A DNA stretch of 64,000 nucleotides from Trinickia fusca (GCF_003628145.1 NZ_RBZV01000003.1:1-64000); one strand, 5' to 3'; counted from the first letter of the stretch, positions 27,289 through 36,564 are shown. Notes: generated from the sequence alone by a model not told the origin. Translations and numbers: made by a program.

Positions 27289-28865
27289 TCAAGCCGTTCA
27301 AATCGATCGAATCGGCAGCGACGGCCACGCACAACTGGCGCCGCCGCCAGGTGCTGCGCGCCGGCGCGTCGACACTCATCCTCGGGCTCGCGGCCCCGCT
27401 CGTCGCGCCGCGGCTGGCGTGGGCCAGCTCGGTGCTGGGCGTGCGCGTGTGGCCCGCGCGCGACTACACCCGCGTGACGATCGAATCCGACCAGCCGCTG
27501 CAGAACACGCAGCAGCTGCTGCAAGGGCCCGACCGGCTCGTCGTCGATCTGAACGGCCTCGATCTCGATCAGGCGCTGCGTGATCTGGTTTCGAAGATCG
27601 CACCCAATGACCCGCAGATCCGCACGGTGCGCGTCGGGCAATATCAGCAGCATGTCGTGCGACTCGTGTTCGACCTGAAGGGCTCGGTCAAGCCACAGGT
27701 GTTTTCGCTGCCGCCCGTGGGCACCTATCGCTACCGGCTCGTGCTCGACCTGTATCCGACCGTCGCGCCCGATCCGCTGATGGAACTGCTCGCGCAGACC
27801 GAGCACAAGGAAAAGCGCCTCAACGAAAGCGAAAACCAGGCCGGCAGCGACACGCCAGCGCCGCTTGCCGGTCCGGTCGCCCCGCCCGTGCCGCCGAGCC
27901 CGCCAGCCGACAACAGCGACGCGTTCTTCGAGCGCTATGCGCAGAACACGCCCTCTGGCGCGCCGGGCACTAGCACGCCCGGCACGAGCGTGCCGCGCAA
28001 GCGGCCCAGCCCTGCTGCACCACCGCCCGCCCCGCCCGTCATCGCGCGCCGTAACGGCAACGGCAATAACGACGGCGTTGCGCGCAACGATCGCGACGAC
28101 AATCTCGCCGACGATGACACCTACCGCTTCACCGCCCCGAAATCGGGCAACACCGTGCGTCTGCTGACGGTCGCGATCGACCCGGGCCATGGCGGTGAGG
28201 ACCCGGGAGCAATCGGCAGCGCCGGCACGTACGAGAAGCACATCGCGCTCGACATCGCGAAGAAGCTGCGCGCGCTGATCGACGCCCAGCCGAACATGCG
28301 CGCGATGATGACGCGCGACGCCGACTTCTTCGTGCCGCTGAACGTGCGCGTGCAGAAGGCGCGGCGGGTCGGCGCCGATCTGTTCGTGTCGATTCACGCC
28401 GACGCGTTCACCACGTCGGCCGCGCGCGGCTCGTCGGTCTTCGCGCTGTCCGAGCATGGCGCATCGAGCGCCGCCGCGCGCTGGATGGCGACGAAGGAAA
28501 ACGCCTCCGACGTCATCGGCGGCATCAACGTCTCGACGCAGGACGCGACGGTCAATCGCGCGCTGTTCGACATGTCGACGACGGCCCAGATCCGCGACTC
28601 CCTGCGCTACGGCGACTTCGTGCTCAAGGAAGTCGGCGAAATCAACAAGCTGCACAAGGGCTCGGTCGAACAGGCGGGCTTTGCGGTGCTGAAGGCGCCT
28701 GACATCCCGTCGATCCTCGTCGAGACGGCGTTCATCAGCAATCCCGAAGAAGAGACGCGGCTCAACGACGACAGTTACCGCAGCCAGATGGCGGGCGCGA
28801 TCCTCAAGGGCATCAAGCGTTACTTCGCCGCCAATCCGCCGCTCGCCAAGAACCGTATGACCTGA
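27270..28865 (+). CDS. amiC: N-acetylmuramoyl-L-alanine amidase AmiC (Tat-exported)
   Basis: 531 residues. A twin-arginine signal (RRRQVLRAGASTLILGLAAP, about 24-43) is followed by AWA near 50-52, so it is exported folded to the periplasm. The AMIN domain (about 54-165) targets the septum. A Pro/Ser/Asn-rich linker (about 200-285) follows, then an Amidase_3 domain with zinc ligands in IDPGHGGEDPG, YEKHIALDIA and VSIHADAF and the catalytic Glu in ILVETAFISN. It cleaves the stem peptide from MurNAc during daughter-cell separation. AGGA within the tsaE end precedes ATG 27270. Confidence 0.95.
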   Translation: MSRKMLIKPFKSIESAATATHNWRRRQVLRAGASTLILGLAAPLVAPRLAWASSVLGVRVWPARDYTRVTIESDQPLQNTQQLLQGPDRLVVDLNGLDLDQALRDLVSKIAPNDPQIRTVRVGQYQQHVVRLVFDLKGSVKPQVFSLPPVGTYRYRLVLDLYPTVAPDPLMELLAQTEHKEKRLNESENQAGSDTPAPLAGPVAPPVPPSPPADNSDAFFERYAQNTPSGAPGTSTPGTSVPRKRPSPAAPPPAPPVIARRNGNGNNDGVARNDRDDNLADDDTYRFTAPKSGNTVRLLTVAIDPGHGGEDPGAIGSAGTYEKHIALDIAKKLRALIDAQPNMRAMMTRDADFFVPLNVRVQKARRVGADLFVSIHADAFTTSAARGSSVFALSEHGASSAAARWMATKENASDVIGGINVSTQDATVNRALFDMSTTAQIRDSLRYGDFVLKEVGEINKLHKGSVEQAGFAVLKAPDIPSILVETAFISNPEEETRLNDDSYRSQMAGAILKGIKRYFAANPPLAKNRMT

Positions 28866-28947
28866 TCGCGTCCCCGGTCTGTCGCCGGCGCCCCGGGTAG
28901 AATGGGCCGCGGCGGGCAGTCCGCCCGAGCCCGACCAGGAGCGCGTC

Positions 28948-29835
28948 ATGACATCCGTGATCAAAGCCATTCTCAAGCCGTCGCAGCGTGACGTCGGCGG
29001 TATCGTCGTGCGCCGCGTGCTGCCCGCGATGGCCACCCGTCTCGTCGGCCCGTTCATTTTCTTCGACCACATGGGCCCGGCCGCGCTGCCGCCGGGTGGC
29101 GGCCTCGACGTGCGGCCGCACCCGCACATCGGCTTGGCTACCGTCACCTACCTGTTCGACGGCGCGATCCAGCACCGCGACAGCATCGGGTCGGTACAGA
29201 GAATCACCCCCGGCGACGTGAACTGGATGACGGCCGGACGCGGCATCGTGCACTCGGAGCGTACGCCCGAAGACATGCGCGCGGCCGGCTCGGTGATGCA
29301 CGGCATCCAGACCTGGGTCGCGTTGCCACTCGAGCACGAGGACGATGCGCCGTCGTTCGAGCATCATGCCGCCGCTACGCTGCCACGTGTCGAACGCAAT
29401 GGTGTCGTCCTCGATGTCATTGCCGGCACCGCGTTCGGCGTGCGCTCACCGGTCCGCACGTTCTCGCCGACGCTGTATGCAGCCGTGCGCTTCGCACCGG
29501 GCGGTGCGTTCGCGCTCGAGCCGGAGCACGAGGAGCGCGGCGTGTATCTGGTCGAGGGCGATCTGAGCATCGACGGCGAGCCGCTCGCAATCGGCCAGAT
29601 GGCGGTGCTCGTCCCCGGCGAAACGGCCTCGCTCGCCAGCGCGGGCGGCGCGACGGCGATGCTGCTGGGCGGCGCGAAACTCCCGGGCGAGCGCTACATC
29701 GAATGGAATTTCGTCGCCAGTTCGCGCGAGCGCATCGAGCAGGCCAAGCGCGCCTGGACGGAGCAGACGATGGGCACCATTGCCGGCGAAACGCAATGGA
29801 TTCCGCTTCCCGAACGCGCCTCCGCCAAACACTAG
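28948..29835 (+). CDS. Pirin family protein
   Basis: 295 residues, bicupin fold. The N-terminal cupin has the metal ligands H58 and H60 (RPHPHIGL), H102 and E104 (VHSERTP). The C-terminal cupin is recognisable (GVYLVEGDLSIDGEPLAIGQM). Bacterial pirins bind iron; some have quercetin dioxygenase activity and others act as redox-linked regulators, so the role here is open. AGGAG precedes ATG 28948. A TAGAAT element upstream (about 28897) may be its -10. It appears to be a single-gene unit. Confidence 0.92.
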   Translation: MTSVIKAILKPSQRDVGGIVVRRVLPAMATRLVGPFIFFDHMGPAALPPGGGLDVRPHPHIGLATVTYLFDGAIQHRDSIGSVQRITPGDVNWMTAGRGIVHSERTPEDMRAAGSVMHGIQTWVALPLEHEDDAPSFEHHAAATLPRVERNGVVLDVIAGTAFGVRSPVRTFSPTLYAAVRFAPGGAFALEPEHEERGVYLVEGDLSIDGEPLAIGQMAVLVPGETASLASAGGATAMLLGGAKLPGERYIEWNFVASSRERIEQAKRAWTEQTMGTIAGETQWIPLPERASAKH

Positions 29836-29925
29836 CGTCGACGCGGATACGCCTGGGTTGAAACGAGGCGGGGCAGGCCCCATCTGTGTGTGCAGATCGA
29901 CTTGTTACGAGGATGAGAGGAAGCG

Positions 29926-30774
29926 ATGAACACCACCCTGGCCACTTTCGAAAAGGACGTGATCGACGCGTCGATGCTCGCCCCGGTCCTCGTCGACTTC
30001 TGGGCGCCGTGGTGCGGCCCTTGCAAGTCGCTCGGCCCGCTGCTCGAGCGGCTCGAGACCGAGTACGCAGGCAAATGGCGGCTCGTCAAAGTCAATGTCG
30101 ACGAAAACCAGCCGCTCGCCGCACACTTTCAGGTGCGCAGCATTCCGCACGTGGTGGCCTTCGTCGAGGGGCGTCCCGTCGATCAATTTACCGGCGTATT
30201 GCCCGAAGGCCAGCTGCGTGCCTTCCTCGACCGGCTCGTACCCAATCCGGCGCAGCTCGAGCACCGCGAGGCGCTCGTGGCGCTCGAGAGCGGCGATCTG
30301 GCCGCAGCGCTCGATCATCTGCAAGCGGCGCTCGCGCTCGATCCCGGGTTGGACGAGGCGCGTCTCGATCTGATCGAGCTGCTGCTCGACCAGGAACGCG
30401 TCGAGGACGCCCGTAGTGAAGTGCAACTGCTGTCGCCGAAGGTCACGCAGGGAATCGACGCGCGCTACAACGCGCTGAAGGCACGGCTCGATGCGCTCGA
30501 CATCGCGACCGACCTGCCCCCAACCGACGCGCTCGAAGCGCGTGTGGCGGAGAATCCGGTCGATCTCGAAGCCCGCCTCGATCTGGCCAATGCCTTGATC
30601 GCGCGGCGCAATTACGAAGGCGCGCTCGAGCACCTGCTGAAGATCGTGCAACACGACCGCTCGTTCGGCGACGACGTCGGACGCAAGACGATGCTGTCGG
30701 TGTTCGATCTCGCCGCACACCGGCCGGACATCGTGTCGACCTGGCGCCGCAAGCTCAGCGCGGTGCTGCACTGA
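29926..30774 (+). CDS. cnoX: Thioredoxin-TPR co-chaperone CnoX (YbbN)
   Basis: 282 residues. Thioredoxin domain at 1-110 with an intact CGPC active site (C30, C33), unlike E. coli YbbN, which lacks one Cys. The cis-Pro is in VRSIPHVVAF. From about 118 four TPR-like repeats follow (LEHREALVALESGDLAAALD and others). CnoX holds oxidised clients and passes them to GroEL or DnaK under hypochlorite stress. With CXXC intact this version may also have redox activity (inference). GAGGAAGCG precedes ATG 29926. Confidence 0.92.
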   Translation: MNTTLATFEKDVIDASMLAPVLVDFWAPWCGPCKSLGPLLERLETEYAGKWRLVKVNVDENQPLAAHFQVRSIPHVVAFVEGRPVDQFTGVLPEGQLRAFLDRLVPNPAQLEHREALVALESGDLAAALDHLQAALALDPGLDEARLDLIELLLDQERVEDARSEVQLLSPKVTQGIDARYNALKARLDALDIATDLPPTDALEARVAENPVDLEARLDLANALIARRNYEGALEHLLKIVQHDRSFGDDVGRKTMLSVFDLAAHRPDIVSTWRRKLSAVLH

Positions 30775-30780
30775 TCGTCG

Positions 30781-30838
30781 GCCGATTAGTCATCCGATTA
30801 GTCAGCCGCGAGTAGTCAGCCGATTAATCAGCCGATTC
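30781..30838. repeat. Degenerate short tandem repeat (gccgattagtca units)
   Basis: About five imperfect 11-14-bp units of the form gccgattagtca lie head to tail (gccgattagtcat, ccgattagtca, gccgcgagtagtca, gccgattaatca, gccgattcc). They fill the gap between the converging cnoX and tcdA. Confidence 0.6.
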
Positions 30839-30872
30839 CTTTCTTCACGCGGCGCGCGCGGCAGCTTCGACC

Positions 30873-31745
30873 TCAGCCGGCTGCCCGCGCGAGCGCGCGC
30901 AGCACGTGCGCGGCCGCGGCGAACCCGAAGCTGGCGGTCACGCAAACGCTCGAGCCGAAACCCGCGCAGTTCAGTCCGATCGGCCCCGCGTGGCCCGGCG
31001 AGGTCGCCACGTGCTGCGCGCCCTCGTCCACGTCGCAGACAGCCGTCTCGGGATAGATGAGCGGCTCGTCGGAATACACCGCGCCGACCTTGAATTTCGC
31101 TTTCGGCCCGCGCGGAAAACCGTACTGCTTGCGCAGCTGCGCGCGCACCTTCGACAGTAGCGGGTCTTGAATCGTCAGCGCCAGATCGTCGATGCGGATA
31201 CGCGTCGGATCGAGCTGGCCGCCCGCCCCGCCTACCGTGATCAGCGGCAGCCCCCGCTCGACGCACCATGCGATCAGCGCCGTCTTCGTGCGCACACTGT
31301 CGATCGCGTCGACGATGTAATCGAAGCCGCCACCGAGCAGCGCATCGAAATTGTCGGGCTCCACGAAATCCTCGACGAGACGCACGTCACAGGCAGGATC
31401 GATCAGCGCGATGCGTTCGGCCATCGCCTCGACCTTTGGCTTGCCGTAGTTGCCGTCGAGCGCGTGCACCTGACGGTTCGTATTGCTTTCGGCGACGTTG
31501 TCGAGATCGATCAGCGTCAGCGTGCCGACCGCGCTGCGCGCGAGCGCCTCGGCCACCCACGAGCCGACCCCGCCGATGCCGATCACGGCCACGTGCGCGC
31601 GCTCGAATGCTGCAAGTGCGCGCGTGCCGTAAAGTCGCGCCACGCCGCCAAAGCGTCGCGCGCGATCGGCTTGCGCCAGGTCATTGCCGGGCAAGTCGGC
31701 GGAGGTAATATCGGGGCTCGTCGCTTGGGCGCGATGGACGGACAT
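30873..31745 (-). CDS. tcdA: tRNA threonylcarbamoyladenosine dehydratase TcdA (CsdL, ThiF/E1-like)
   Basis: 290 residues from ATG 31745. E1-like ATPase that dehydrates t6A to the cyclic form ct6A. The nucleotide motif is VIGIGGVGSW (about 54-63), with DLDNVAESNTNRQ next, then VDAIDSVRTKTALI, and FPRGPKAKFKVGAV with SSVCVTASFGF at the C-terminal end. The N-terminal 30 residues are a variable extension. tsaE, an enzyme of the preceding t6A step, is encoded 4 kb away but not in the same operon. Confidence 0.92.
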   Translation of the reverse strand: MSVHRAQATSPDITSADLPGNDLAQADRARRFGGVARLYGTRALAAFERAHVAVIGIGGVGSWVAEALARSAVGTLTLIDLDNVAESNTNRQVHALDGNYGKPKVEAMAERIALIDPACDVRLVEDFVEPDNFDALLGGGFDYIVDAIDSVRTKTALIAWCVERGLPLITVGGAGGQLDPTRIRIDDLALTIQDPLLSKVRAQLRKQYGFPRGPKAKFKVGAVYSDEPLIYPETAVCDVDEGAQHVATSPGHAGPIGLNCAGFGSSVCVTASFGFAAAAHVLRALARAAG

Positions 31746-31894
31746 GATGCGTGCGGATTGGCTGGCGTTCGAAGCCCGTATTGTGCCTGAATGGCGCCCA
31801 GCGCCTTTCATTCGGAAAGACGCCTGCGCAGCCCGACGCACGTTTTTCCTGCCTTGGCTATACTGGCCCTGATTGAAGCGGTCGCATAAGAAAC

Positions 31895-32533
31895 ATGACG
31901 AAACTTGCCGAACTTCGCAAAGACTACGCACGCGGCTCGCTCGACGAAACGAGCGTCGAGGCCGATCCGATCCGCCAGTTCGATATCTGGTTCAAGCAGG
32001 CGCTCGACGCGCAGCTGCCCGAGCCGAACACGATGACGCTCGCGACCGTCGATGCGCGCGGCTGTCCCTCTGCACGCATCGTGCTCATCAAAGGGGTCGA
32101 CGAACGCGGCTTTGTCTTCTTTACTAACTACGAAAGCCGCAAGGGCCAGGATCTCGCAGCCAATCCGCATGCGAGCCTGCTCTTTTACTGGATCGAGCTC
32201 GAGCGCCAGGTGCGCATCGAAGGCACCGTCGTGAAGACGAGCCCCGAGGAAAGCGACGCGTACTTTGCCTCGCGCCCGGTCGGCTCGCGCATCGGCGCAT
32301 GGGCCTCCGAGCAAAGCCGCGTCATTGCGAACCGCGCGGTGCTCGATGCCCGCGAGAAGGAGTTTGCCGAGCGCTTCGGCGAGCACCCGCCGCGCCCGCC
32401 GCATTGGGGCGGCTACCGGCTCGTGCCCGAAGCCATCGAATTCTGGCAGGGCCGTCCGTCGCGCCTGCACGATCGCATCGTGTACACGCGCGAAGCCGAC
32501 GGCCGCTGGCGAATCGGACGGTTATCGCCGTGA
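31895..32533 (+). CDS. pdxH: Pyridoxamine/pyridoxine 5'-phosphate oxidase
   Basis: 212 residues; FMN enzyme making pyridoxal phosphate. It starts ADLRKDY-like ([13 protein letters not shown]), with [20 protein letters not shown] and [20 protein letters not shown] forming the FMN site. SRIGAWAS and the C-terminal [22 protein letters not shown] and RLSP complete the family pattern. The genomic neighbours (tcdA divergent, cfa downstream) do not suggest special regulation. No obvious Shine-Dalgarno; the start follows family length. Confidence 0.96.
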   Translation: MTKLAELRKDYARGSLDETSVEADPIRQFDIWFKQALDAQLPEPNTMTLATVDARGCPSARIVLIKGVDERGFVFFTNYESRKGQDLAANPHASLLFYWIELERQVRIEGTVVKTSPEESDAYFASRPVGSRIGAWASEQSRVIANRAVLDAREKEFAERFGEHPPRPPHWGGYRLVPEAIEFWQGRPSRLHDRIVYTREADGRWRIGRLSP

Positions 32534-32696
32534 CGCGACCGGCCCGGCTGCCCGCACACGGGCAGCCATCGCCACAAGAGGCCGCACGGCCCGACGTTTG
32601 ACCGTTTTCGCAGTCCCTGCCGTCCGGCATCGCCCCGCGCGGGCCGCCACGGCAAGCTTTGCTCTGCTTTCATTTTCAACGGACACGGAGAATCGC

Positions 32697-33911
32697 ATGT
32701 TCTGGGAGAAAAAGCTGGCGCAGTGGGTAGAAGAAGTGCGGAAGAAAACGAACCTGCCCGCGCGCCTCGTCCTCTGGGACGGGCAGCAGCTCGACTTCGG
32801 TCAATTCGCGGCGCCGCAGGTCACGCTGAAGGTCAATCACGCATCGGCACTGCCGCTCTTGCTCGATCCGAGCCTCGACAATCTCGGCGAGGCCTACGTG
32901 AAGGGCAAGATCGATATCGAAGGCAAGCTGTCCGACATTATCGATATCGGCTACTCGCTGGCGAAGAGCACCGTCACGAACGCCAGCAAGCTCGCCCGCG
33001 TGCGTCGCTATTTCAGTCACACGAAAACGTCGGACAAAAAGGCCATCCAGTATCACTACGACGTCTCGAACGAGTTCTACAAGCTGTGGCTCGACGAGAA
33101 CATGGTCTATTCGTGCGCGTACTTCGAGAACGGCAACGAAGATCTCGCGACGGCCCAGCTCAAGAAGATCGACCACATCCTCACGAAGATCCAACTGCAG
33201 CCGGGACAGCGCCTGCTCGACATCGGGTGCGGCTGGGGCGCGCTCGTGCTGCGCGCCGCGCAGAAATTTGGCGCGCAGTGCGTGGGCGTGACGCTGTCAC
33301 AGAACCAGTTCGATCTCGCGACCGAGCGCGTGAAGGCCGCCGGGCTCGCCGATCGCATCGAGATTCGCCTGCAGGACTACCGCGACGTGCAAGGCCAGTT
33401 CGACCGCATCACGAGCGTGGGCATGTTCGAGCATGTGGGCCGCAAGAATCTGCCGGATTACTTCGGCAAGATCCGCGAGCTGCTGACCGACGACGGCATC
33501 GCGATGAACCACGGCATCACGTCGACCGATTACGACAGCGGCGAAACCGCACTCGGCGGCGGTGAGTTCATCGATCGTTACGTGTTCCCCGACGGCGAAC
33601 TGCCCCACATCGGTCTCGTGCTCGAATCGCTGCAGCGCGGCGGGCTCGAGGCCTCCGACGTCGAAAGCCTGCGCCGGCACTATGCGCATACGCTCGACAT
33701 CTGGGCCGAGAATTTCGAGGCGAAGGCCGAGGAGGCAAAGAAGCTCGTCGAGGACGAGAAGTTCCGCATCTGGCGCGTCTATCTGGCCGGCTGCGCGTAC
33801 GCGTTCGAGCACGACGACGTGTCGCTCTATCAAGTCGTCTGCCGCAAGGCAGGGCGCAGTGCAAAAACGTTGCCGTGGTCGCGCCGCTACATGTACGATC
33901 GGCCGCTTTGA
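32697..33911 (+). CDS. cfa: Cyclopropane-fatty-acyl-phospholipid synthase
   Basis: 404 residues; GGAG precedes ATG 32697. It methylenates unsaturated acyl chains of membrane phospholipids with S-adenosylmethionine. The N-terminal lipid-interaction region runs to about residue 105. The SAM domain has the motif LLDIGCGWGALVLRAAQ (about 167-183), preceded by YHYDVSNEFYKLWL; SVGMFEHVGRKN carries the conserved Glu. The basic C-terminus RRYMYDRPL is typical. It is 27 bp upstream of the DUF72 gene, so they may be co-transcribed. Confidence 0.95.
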   Translation: MFWEKKLAQWVEEVRKKTNLPARLVLWDGQQLDFGQFAAPQVTLKVNHASALPLLLDPSLDNLGEAYVKGKIDIEGKLSDIIDIGYSLAKSTVTNASKLARVRRYFSHTKTSDKKAIQYHYDVSNEFYKLWLDENMVYSCAYFENGNEDLATAQLKKIDHILTKIQLQPGQRLLDIGCGWGALVLRAAQKFGAQCVGVTLSQNQFDLATERVKAAGLADRIEIRLQDYRDVQGQFDRITSVGMFEHVGRKNLPDYFGKIRELLTDDGIAMNHGITSTDYDSGETALGGGEFIDRYVFPDGELPHIGLVLESLQRGGLEASDVESLRRHYAHTLDIWAENFEAKAEEAKKLVEDEKFRIWRVYLAGCAYAFEHDDVSLYQVVCRKAGRSAKTLPWSRRYMYDRPL

Positions 33912-33937
33912 CCTGACCGCCCGAGCGCCGCTCTTCG

Positions 33938-35044
33938 ATGGAAGAAAGAGAAGAAGACCCGCAGTACGATCTTTTCGGCATGCCGGCGCCCGAAGCGGCG
34001 CCGGGCACTCCCATCGATACGGCCGACACCCGCAGTGCCAAGCCGGCAAAGCGCGCCCGCCGCGCGCGCGAAGTGCTCCCGGCTCAACCCACCGATGAAT
34101 TGCGCGAGCTGGCCGGCACGCTGCCGCCGACGGTACACCTGGGCACGTCGTCGTGGTCGTTTCCGGGCTGGGAGGGCATCGTCTATGGCGAGGCCTACAG
34201 CGATTCGAAGCTCGCGCGCGACGGACTCGCGGCTTACGGTGCGCATCCGCTGCTCGGCACCGTCAGCATCGACCGGTCGTTTTACGCACCGCTCTCGGTC
34301 GCCGATTATCTGCGTTATGCGCAGCAGGTGCCCGACGGCTTTCGCTTCATCGTCAAAGCGCCGGCCTCGGTCACCGATGCGACCGTACGGGCCGAGCGTG
34401 GCGAGCCCGTTGCCGCGAATCCTTGCTTTCTCGATGCGAGGCTCGCAGCCAACGAGTTCGTGCAGCCGTGTCTCGCCGGCCTCGGCGAAAAAGCCGGTGC
34501 GCTCGTGTTCCAGTTTCCGCCGTTGCCCGAACGCATGCTGGGTGAGCCCGCGGTGTTCATGGAGCGGTTGTCGGCGTTTCTTGCTGCCCTGCCTCCGCTC
34601 CCCGAAGGCCCCTGCTATGCCGTCGAAATTCGCGACGCGTGCCTGCTGACACCGCGCCTGATCCGCATGCTGCGCGAACATGGCGTGCGGTACTGCGTAG
34701 GACTGCATGCGCGTATGCCCGATCCGTTGCGGCAAGCGGCGGCGCTTGCCCTGCTCGACGGTGAGCAGCCAGCGGGGCCGCTGATCGTGCGTTGGAGTCT
34801 GCACGGCGGGTTCAAGTACGAGCAGGCCAAGGCGAAGTACGAGCCATTCAATCGCCTCGTCGACGAGGATCTGGCTACGCGAGCCGCGCTGGCCGAGCTG
34901 GCGGCGCGTTATGCGATTGCGGGACAGCCGGTGCTGATCGTGGCGAACAACAAGGCGGAAGGGTCTGCGCCGCTCACTTGTATTGCGCTGGCAGGGGAGA
35001 TCGCTGCGGCCTGCGCGCGGATGCGCGAAGAGCCGCATCGATAG
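33938..35044 (+). CDS. DUF72 (YecE-like) TIM-barrel protein with clamp-motif-like N-terminus
   Basis: 368 residues. DUF72 domain from about residue 66: HLGTSSWSFPGWEGIVYG, then SIDRSFYAPLS, GFRFIVKAPASVTD, LVFQFPPLPERM, and VLIVANNKAEGSAPL at the C-terminus. The enzymatic role of DUF72 is unknown. The N-terminal 60 residues are disordered and charged and carry QYDLF (Q9-F13), which fits the QLxLF-type motif that binds the DNA polymerase sliding clamp. That could tie the protein to DNA metabolism (inference). It follows cfa closely; converging msrA follows. Confidence 0.85.
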   Translation: MEEREEDPQYDLFGMPAPEAAPGTPIDTADTRSAKPAKRARRAREVLPAQPTDELRELAGTLPPTVHLGTSSWSFPGWEGIVYGEAYSDSKLARDGLAAYGAHPLLGTVSIDRSFYAPLSVADYLRYAQQVPDGFRFIVKAPASVTDATVRAERGEPVAANPCFLDARLAANEFVQPCLAGLGEKAGALVFQFPPLPERMLGEPAVFMERLSAFLAALPPLPEGPCYAVEIRDACLLTPRLIRMLREHGVRYCVGLHARMPDPLRQAAALALLDGEQPAGPLIVRWSLHGGFKYEQAKAKYEPFNRLVDEDLATRAALAELAARYAIAGQPVLIVANNKAEGSAPLTCIALAGEIAAACARMREEPHR

Positions 35045-35055
35045 GGAAGTTACTG

Positions 35056-35101
35056 CGGTTTATCAAAGTTATTCGACCAGTGAATAAACCGGGATAACTT
35101 T
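35056..35101. repeat. Interleaved inverted repeats downstream of the DUF72 gene
   Basis: CGGTTTAT (35056-35063) pairs with ATAAACCG (35084-35091), and AAAGTTAT (35065-35072) pairs with ATAACTTT (35094-35101). The two pairs interleave, so they are alternatives or form a pseudoknot-like fold. A small TATTC/GAATA pair (35070-35074 and 35082-35086) lies within. The region is AT-rich, 12 bp after the stop; it may be a 3'-end or binding element. Confidence 0.5.
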
Positions 35102-35211
35102 GCTATCGATCTAGTCTGCGTCGCTTGACGGCACCCTCGGACGGTGCGCCGCCGCGCAAAGACCTGCGCAACGACGCGTCATCAAGAGGTCAAACCCGCC
35201 CAAGAAAACCC

Positions 35212-35763
35212 TCACACCCCCGACCGCATCCAGCTCGAGAACTTCGCACGAAACTTCGCCACCTTCGGCGCGACGACGAACGCGCAATACCCTTGCTCGG
35301 GATGCTGTGCGAAATAGTTCTGATGATAGGCCTCGGCCGGCCAGTAATTGCCGTCGAGCGGCAAGACTTCGGTCACGATCGGCGCACTGAACACGCTGTC
35401 GTGTTCGAGCTCGCGGATCACCTCGAACGCGCTATCGCGCTGCGCGTCCGAATGCGTGAAGACGACCGAGCGGTACTGCGTGCCCACGTCGTTGCCCTGC
35501 CGATTGAGCTGCGTCGGATCGTGGATCGAAAAGAAAATCTGCAGGATCTCCCGATAGCTGATTTTCGTAGGATCGAAGACGATGTTCACGACCTCGGCGT
35601 GCCCCGTGTCACCGTCGCAGACCTGCTCGTAGGTGGGGTGCTCGACCTTCCCGCCGGCGTAGCCCGACTCGACGGACTGCACGCCGTCGACATCGACGTA
35701 GACCGCTTCGAGACACCAGAAACACCCGCCACCCAGCGTAGCGGTCTCGCTTGCCTGACTCAT
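35212..35763 (-). CDS. msrA: Peptide methionine sulfoxide reductase MsrA
   Basis: 183 residues; AAGGAG precedes ATG 35763. It reduces methionine-S-sulfoxide in proteins. The catalytic Cys14 is in GGCFWCLEAVY; YAGGKVEHPTYEQVCDGDTGHAEVV and FFSIHDPTQLNRQGNDVGTQYRS are family blocks. C17 and a Cys near the C-terminus (GYCAFVV) are candidates for resolving residues. It is a separate single-gene unit converging on the DUF72 gene and divergent from the flavin reductase. Confidence 0.96.
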   Translation of the reverse strand: MSQASETATLGGGCFWCLEAVYVDVDGVQSVESGYAGGKVEHPTYEQVCDGDTGHAEVVNIVFDPTKISYREILQIFFSIHDPTQLNRQGNDVGTQYRSVVFTHSDAQRDSAFEVIRELEHDSVFSAPIVTEVLPLDGNYWPAEAYHQNYFAQHPEQGYCAFVVAPKVAKFRAKFSSWMRSGV

Positions 35764-35998
35764 GGCTGCTCCTTTCGATTGCGTACCTAGCACTGCGGCG
35801 GCGCCCAGGCGCCGTGCGTCACCAGAAGCTTAGTGCGTTTTGCCTCCGCCGGGGGCTGCGCCGGCAGATCGTCGGGCAGCGCGTACGTATTCATTTAGAA
35901 TCTCGGCTGATCGCGACTATCGATATGACCTTCTATTCCCCTTTCTCGTTCGCGGCGCCCGCCTCGTACGCGTTGCCACCAGCCGGAGCGCCGAGCCG

Positions 35999-36508
35999 AT
36001 GAAACGCGCGAGCCCTCCGAATTTCGATTCCGCAGCATTTCGCTGCGCCCTCGGGCAGTTCGCGACCGGCGTGACCGTCATCACGACGCGCGCCCCGTCA
36101 GGACAACTGATCGGCATCACGGCCAGCTCGTTCAACTCCGTCTCGCTGACGCCGCCGCTCGTGCTCTGGAGCCTGGCGACGAGGTCGGCGTCGATGCCCG
36201 TGTTCCAGACCAACAGCCATTACGTCGTGAACGTGCTGGCACAGTCGCAGCTCGATCTGTGCAAACGCTTTGCCACGGTCAAGGGCGACCGCTTCGAAGG
36301 CGTCTCGCATGCGGCCGGGGATACGGGCATGCCCGTGCTCGACGGCGCGTTGGCCTGGTTCGAATGCCACAACCGCAGCCGCTACGAGGAAGGCGACCAC
36401 GTCATCTTCGTGGGAGAAGTCGAGCGTTGCGGCGTGCATCCTGAAGCGGAAAACATCGCGCCGCTGATTTTCCATGGCGGCGCATTCCATGGGTTGAAGT
36501 CGCTTTGA
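35999..36508 (+). CDS. Flavin reductase-like FMN-binding protein
   Basis: 169 residues from ATG 35999; GGAG lies about ten bases upstream. The flavin_reduct fold is clear: FRCALGQFATGVTVITTRAP, then ITASSFNSVSLTPPLVLWSL (the FMN phosphate loop), SHYVVNVLAQSQ, and the C-terminal GDHVIFVGEVERCG ending PLIFHGGAFHGL. Homologues supply reduced FMN or FAD to two-component monooxygenases. No monooxygenase gene lies next to it, so the partner is unknown. Confidence 0.9.
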   Translation: MKRASPPNFDSAAFRCALGQFATGVTVITTRAPSGQLIGITASSFNSVSLTPPLVLWSLATRSASMPVFQTNSHYVVNVLAQSQLDLCKRFATVKGDRFEGVSHAAGDTGMPVLDGALAWFECHNRSRYEEGDHVIFVGEVERCGVHPEAENIAPLIFHGGAFHGLKSL

Positions 36509-36564
36509 GCGTCGAAGCGAAGGTGCCCCTCGCACCGTGCGCGGCAGTGATAGAACCCGATTCG

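Noticed and set aside
27075..29147. A 690-residue frame antisense to amiC and its neighbours
   Set aside because: High GC leaves many antisense frames open; the plus strand encodes clear TsaE, AmiC and pirin domains.
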